This document shows, piece after piece, positions 58,381-64,000 of a DNA stretch of 64,000 bases. Within the stretch, counting starts at the first letter, position 1. Each line of letters starts with the position of its first letter. Position numbers and translations under genes: made by a program. This DNA comes from Anticarsia gemmatalis (taxonomy: Eukaryota > Arthropoda > Insecta > Lepidoptera > Erebidae), in contig NC_134770.1 of the NCBI RefSeq assembly GCF_050436995.1, positions 3,854,501-3,918,500 of the forward strand, written 5' to 3'. The notes under the pieces were generated by a model. The model was not told where the DNA came from, did no database searches, and saw nothing but the letters and a program-made list of their open reading frames with translations.

Positions 58381-61300
58381 TTCTAGGTAGTGTGCTTATT
58401 AAAATAATCTAGACGAAAATAAGTGATTCACTGTAAGCAGTGTGTCTGCATAAGATTTAAAATCTTTAATGTATTTTTTGTAAACATTTCTGTCTGTTAC
58501 CATTTAGCTATTGGAAAAAGCTATCAAACTCACGGCTAGTTTTAAAAAAATTCAACAGATATAAGAGAAAACCTTTAGTTCAACCCCGAACTCGAACCCG
58601 AGATATCATGTGCTGTTTTGACCAATGATTTAGTTAGCGATCCGGGTATCGAACCTACAGCATCGTGCTCAGCGCTTACAAATCCTATTATAAAGCCACA
58701 GTGAGTTGCTATATATTTCTTAGTTCGTGTAAAAAAAAGCCGTTGACAACATTTACTTGTAACACTATCCACGTCATCGAAGCATTGGTATTCATAGCTG
58801 CTTATTCAATGAATACTTCGTAACCAGACTGATTCCAGATTCCTCGAATGTATAAAAATATTGAGTTAGACGGATTTATTGGTATTTTTATGCCTTATTT
58901 CGTATTGTTAGATGTATAAAAGACTGCACTTAGTACATACTCTATTATAATAAGTTTCAAGTAAAATTAGAGAAGGATAGAGCTATACATGGCTTAAAGC
59001 GCTGTCCTCTTCTCACTTAATGAGGCGTCAGAAAGTCAAGTAAAGCAAGTATCGTACTTAGTAGTATTTTCTGGTTTCTGCCTACCCCTATGAGGAAAAA
59101 GGCGAGATTTTATGTTTGTATGTAAGAAGTTGAGGTATGGAGTTTGATCTATATATAGATCAAGGTTGATACGTTTTACGTACTTATTAATAAAATGAGA
59201 GTCCTTGATTTTGAAGCTACCACGTGGCAATCAATTGCAGTCTAATCGCGCAACTTTATTCGATTAATAATCAACTACCAGTCAATGCATCAATACAATC
59301 GTTATCTGGTTGAAGTCCTTGTCGTCTTTGCGCTAAATGTTGCTTGAAGTAAATTTTATTCCGAAGAAATTTGGTTCATAGGAATAAAATATATACTATA
59401 AAATTCTAAACAAACTTATAAAAAGTAGTTTCGGACAAAAATTATGGATGAAAAAAATTAAGACCCGTTTAGTAATTTACTATCATGAAAAGTATCTGTT
59501 TACGTATTAAGCTAGAATATTGTAGAAAGTAGCGTTCATTGTGTTCTTGATGTAGGTATTAAGATCTTCTTAGAGCGTTTACATACTTGCTGCATTTTCT
59601 CAACAGTTTCAGCTTGTAATAAGGCGCTAGTACAAATTCATATAAGGTAGGTGCGGAATATTATACTCTAACATTTCCTTGTTGAAGAGCTATTAATTTT
59701 AATGCTATAGCCTATATAGTATGCTATTCGCTTTTTGTTCTTTGAATCTATTATCAAGAGAAAAATGTATCGGAATTTGATTAGTTTATTAGCCTGAAAC
59801 TTAGGTTCTATGTTTTTTTTAGTTTAAGAAATCTGAGGGTTTATGATATTACTGTGTATACTATTTACTTATGAAAAAGTTTTGCGTTTACTGCTTGAAA
59901 GATAATTATCATAGTTTGAGATGTAAATAAAAATATGGCTCAGTGATTGCGTTTAAATAATGTTGCCTATGTCCAAAATAATGCGGTACTACATACATGT
60001 GTTTATTAACGTGAACTGTCCCATTGTTGGGCTAAGTTCAAAATTAAAGTTCTTACAGTGTTAACTGTTATTGATTGTGTCACACTAATAATCCAGATAG
60101 GCGTCCAAGTAGTTGCACCACCGTTTTTGTGATTTAGAATTCTCATAAAAATGAGATCTTCCGATTACTTTATATTACAAACTAAATATACAATTCAAAT
60201 GTACATAAAATAAAGTTCCGAGCTACATTCCAGGAAGCCTCCACTAGTCGAAACACGTAGATTTATTATCTGTTTTTTGTAGCGGAATATTGCAAATTGG
60301 GTAAATCCCTGAGGTGCCTGACACTACTCTCTAACAACCCGGGCTTTTGGTTGTAGAAACCTTTTTTAACCCTACAAAGCAAAAGGAGGTTAATGTGTTT
60401 GGAACCACTATAAATTTCTGCTTTTTAGTGAGGTTAGTGACCAACCTTACTTCGAAGTTGTTCGACTTACCTTTGCTTTGACATGGCCAATGTTTTTTTC
60501 AACAGTCGGGACGGAACAAAACACGAAAATGTTCGACGCATAATAACACTGAGGATTATTTTTAGTTAAAATTGATAATTCCCAATAGATATATAGAATG
60601 TAGAGTTTGGTTACGTGTGCGTATATCACTATAGACCAGCGCCCTATTTCATGGGTCTAACATTTATAAATCGCGAGTATGCACCTCTGCATTTTATGTT
60701 CCTTTGGTTAACAACACGTATTAGACCTCTTTCTATTCGCAAGTATATGTAGCTAGACACAACCTGAGGTATCTATATAGATCAGAATCGGAATTAATTT
60801 ACATTAGTGTCAATGTGGTAGTGTGAGCGTTCAGTTCTGAATCATATTAGCTTATAGGGCACTACTATACGTCTCTTTATTCCGTGCGCCAAGGCAACCT
60901 TCCGTATGTTTCAGTCGCCAAAACACAGACCTGTGCAGCGACTATAGATAGCACAATATCTTTTAATGTGGATGTTTATATGTACCATCTAAGAGGCTTT
61001 AACGCTCCGACCGATTCGAACGAAATTGAATGAGGTATCTATAAATAGAAAGCTTTCCTGATGTGTCATTAGTATGCCACATTGCCTTGCGTATAAATGC
61101 GTGTGGTACTGAAAGGAAAAACCGATCGATAAGGTGTTTTAAAAAGCTGCCATATTTTTGGGAAAAGTGTAGTACGCATTTTCTGTGGAGACTTTTTACT
61201 TTAATTTTTGGTTTGAGTAGTATCCCATACAAAGGCCCATGAGATGAAAAGGGGCTGAGGCACGGAGGTCTGTGAGCGCCAAATTCTTATTTTTAAAAAA

Positions 61301-62027
61301 TCATCATATCATTGGACAACTCACATATGAACTTACACATTACTTCTTCATCCTACTTGGAGCACAAACACTAACCTTTGCTTTTCTGTCTCATCATACA
61401 TTACCGATGCGTCGCAGAGCAAGCGGCAGCATTAATAAGTTTATTGTTTTGTTTTATATACAGAAAATCTATTCACTATTGTTCTGTTTATAAAATAATA
61501 AAAAACGGATGTATTTTGATGCCTCTACTTATACTTTCTAGTATAACAGGAGTCTTATCATAAAAAAGTAACTAAACTATAAGAGTACTGAGAGTCGTGT
61601 GTGGTTGAACACCTGACAATTTGCTGGGCTAGTCGTACTCGATATTGTTTTTATTGTGTTATCTTTTCAGGTGTGTCGTGACTTGAGATGTTTTGTAACG
61701 AGAGTGGGATGAGATAAAGCTCTTATTTGCGGTTACTACTGCCTACTTGGCATAAAACTTAGCGTAATACGTGTAACTTCGATTCGTAGGTCTTCTTTCG
61801 GTAAAAGAAGTATTAAAAGAGATAGATCGTAGTCTTCCCATTAACTTACGAATGAAGAATTATTTGTATTGTTTTAATAGCGAAACTGAAAAAGTACCGA
61901 AAGAATTTCATGTGGTTTTCGCCAATAGAGTGATTTTCGAAGAAGGCTGCTGTTTAAGTTGCTAGCAGTAAAAGAAGTATAAATGTAGAAAAGTAATAAT
62001 GAATAAATTGCGTGCAGCAGTCGTTCT
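58381..62027. other. Gene-poor stretch with SINE and retroposon scraps
   Basis: No exon is supported. Scraps: tRNA-like CCCGAACTCGAACCCGAGAT at 58584-58603 and GGGTATCGAACCTACAGCAT at 58643-58663 (minus strand); CTGCCTACCCCTATGAGG at 59078-59095; and a decayed 39.8-kb-type retroposon at 60430-60530. Open frames near 60999-61232 and 61272-61563 have no recognisable domain. Confidence 0.4.
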
Positions 62028-62214
62028 GTACCTAGATTCTCTACCATTATCGACTACCGACAAGCGGCTAGCTATCGAATTTCGACATTTAGAATGTACT
62101 GCCAAAATGTTTCCTACGACACCCGTCAGAGGCGCTGATCAGATTTTCATACAAAATTTCTCGATGACAGTTCGGTTGTCGGTAGTCGATAGTAGTAGAG
62201 AATCAAGGCACTGC
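62028..62214 (+). mobile_element. MITE of the CAGTAGC family (copy 4)
   Basis: Left CTAGATTCTCTACCATTATC, then GACTACCGACAAGCGGCTAG; right, inverted, CTTGATTCTCTACTACTATC, then GACTACCGACAACCGAACTG. The middle is nearly the same as in the 55373 copy. Open frames across it (61999-62232 plus, 62327-62139 minus) arise from the MITE. Confidence 0.8.
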
Positions 62215-63042
62215 ATTAACCATATTTGGTAATTATGATATGACAATGACACTACTTTTTGCTGTTTTAAGAATAAACTTAAAAACTTTATACATGTTTT
62301 ACAGCGTGTAAACCAAAAACAGTACATCTAATCTAAAGAGCTAGACAAAATTGTGTTGCATACCTGATGAGAAATCACAAACGAAAACCTCTCTTAGGAA
62401 TACACCACCAAGACATAGATTATACTAAGACGAAATAAGTAGCTATTGTTCCCTAAGCGGCAAAATGTTCAACAGAAATTAATTTAGCTCAAAAATATAA
62501 CTTTCTAGCTTATAAAGACAAACTGTAGAATAAAGCGTTTACCAAATTCTCTTCTCTTTCATTTAAAATACTAGTTAAAACTTAGCTAATGCTTCAACAA
62601 GTTTTACTTACTTTAGATCGCCTCTTATAAATTTGGCGAACATTCAAACTTGTGTTTTGAATTTTAAAATTGGTGGATAAACATCGTTATAATGTTAACA
62701 AGCTTTGTTCAATTTAATGACTTTTTTTTATCAAATATTTATCTTAGTGCAAGAGTCTCTCTACGAAATTATTGCATTGAACTTATGAAGGAGTCTTGTA
62801 TTATTATTCACTTTAAGTTAATAATTTTGAAAGAAATATTGTGTAGAATTTTTGAAAAATGAAGGGATTTTTAAACCGTTATTGTAGGAAATGCCTTAAA
62901 TTAAAATTTTGCCTGCATAGTGGACTTCAGTCTACCTCTCGTTCGGGGAAAAACCTCTACGGTGAATTTATTTTATTTTTTATGGCGGTATTTTTTTATT
63001 AAAGTGTAATTCTATGAATCTTTACTTTTCTCTTTGCAAATA

Positions 63043-63233
63043 TCTATACTAATATTATAAAGCTGAAGAGTTTGTTTGTTTGTTTGAACGCGCTAATCTT
63101 AGGAACTACCGGTCCGATTTGAAGAATTATTTCAGTGTTAGATAGCCTATTTATCAAGGAAGGCTAGAGGCTTTATATCATCACGCTACGACCAATAGGA
63201 GCAGAGTACCAGTAAAAAATGTTACAAAAACTA
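63043..63233 (+). mobile_element. Helitron-like element, 3' end lost
   Basis: Starts TCTATACTAATATTATAAAG after an A and follows the family body to AGTAAAAAATGTTACAAAAAC. It then stops before the GGGGAAAAT...CTAG portion, replaced by unrelated sequence. Confidence 0.75.
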
Positions 63234-64000
63234 ACAAAATCCACAACTAACATAGCAATAGCATCACAAAACCCCTATTTTTCAAATAAACTTTTAAAAC
63301 AAAAACACGTACGAGACAACAGGGCACAATTACGTTCACAATAAATTGCGCTGCAATTTAAAGAGACGCCATTACCCCCATCAAATACCATTAGTTTTCC
63401 CACACAGAACATTCGTTTCCATTAGCGAGAGCAGGTGAAGGCGGATGGCATTAAGGGCCTAGGATACCTAGGTGTTCTATGATCGCCTGTTAATTACTAC
63501 CTAGAGGTTCAGTGCTAAGATATTTTGACTTAAAGTTAGTACGTTGTGGGGTATTTTGTTTAAAAATGTCGGCAGTATGCTTTCATAAGCTTGCTTAGTA
63601 CTTTAGTTCTGTGATTTATAAAAAAAAATACGTTTTTTTGTTGCCTGTGGTTTTGTGGCGAGTTGAATTTTAGAACTTATTTTCTTGGTTGTTTTATTTT
63701 TACACACTTTAACCAACCGACCTTAAAATTTGGTCGAGAATCGATTTCCAAGTGGTCTTTGATAGCTCCTACACTAGTTGTACTTTGTGTGTTAGTAATG
63801 CTAATTGAAATAGCTATTGTGATCCAAAGTATACGATAATTATAATTATTTCTACAAAGTAATTGTAGATTTAGACTTAAAACTAATTAACGAAAGAACC
63901 ATCCAACAAATTAAAGGCAGTCGAGTCTTACATTTATTTTATATTTTTGCTAGATCTGTTTGTCAGAAAATGAAATAAACATCAACAAATATTTCATTTC
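63234..64000. other. Right-edge stretch without a recognised gene
   Basis: AT-rich, with a somewhat less AT-rich patch around 63360-63480 (AGACGCCATTACCCCCATCA, GAGCAGGTGAAGGCGGATGG). I see no exon, tRNA or named repeat. Confidence 0.35.

Noticed and set aside
61999..62327. Frames of 77 (plus) and 62 (minus) residues
   Set aside because: Both are carried by the CAGTAGC-family MITE; the similar minus-strand frame at 55430-55242 is partly made by the same family.

Overview
The window looks like nuclear DNA from a lepidopteran, possibly a noctuoid moth (family-level guess only). It is AT-rich and has short multi-exon genes with GT-AG introns. It is full of moth-type repeats: Helitron-like elements beginning TCTATACTAATATTAT and ending in a CGCAA/TTGCG hairpin plus CTAG, tRNA-derived SINEs, remnants of LINE tails, MITEs and a Penelope-like element.

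The only convincing host genes lie in the first 4.7 kb, all on the minus strand. They form a tandem array of three paralogues (4631-3424, 2475-1438, and 713 running off the left edge). Each has a short exon 1 encoding a signal peptide, an exon 2 beginning N-[IV]-[ND]-[AS] with a conserved LLSKxLG core, and, where visible, a final Cys-rich acidic exon 3. Every visible intron is phase 0. I do not recognise the family. Secreted products from a locally expanded array would fit a silk, gut, cuticle, reproductive or immune role, but nothing in the sequence decides which.

From about 4.7 kb to 64 kb I see no complete host gene. This stretch holds transposable elements and unassigned AT-rich DNA, and could be intergenic or a long intron. 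Landmarks are: a Penelope-like GIY-YIG endonuclease remnant at 18.78-19.57 kb, with orphan ends of the same family near 25.4 and 38.1 kb; a 1.78-kb near-perfect palindrome at 21.89-23.67 kb, flanked by TA and inserted into a Helitron-like element; a mariner-type MITE at 21.2 kb; three MITEs with CCCCCGG ends and 3-bp target duplications; a second MITE family with CAGTAGC ends; a SINE/LINE-tail family at 30.5, 39.8 and 41.2 kb; a tandem array of about 305-bp units at 34.1-34.9 kb; and a near-identical direct duplication at 57.7 and 58.1 kb.

Possible regulatory sites are a CpG-rich segment followed by ATG|GTGAGT at 46.55-46.82 kb, a cluster of AGGTCA half-sites with a CRE at 49.34-49.43 kb, and an ATGGCGGCC-containing segment at 50.5-50.6 kb. 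They would make sense if a plus-strand gene starts in this region and continues beyond the window, but no coding exon proves it.
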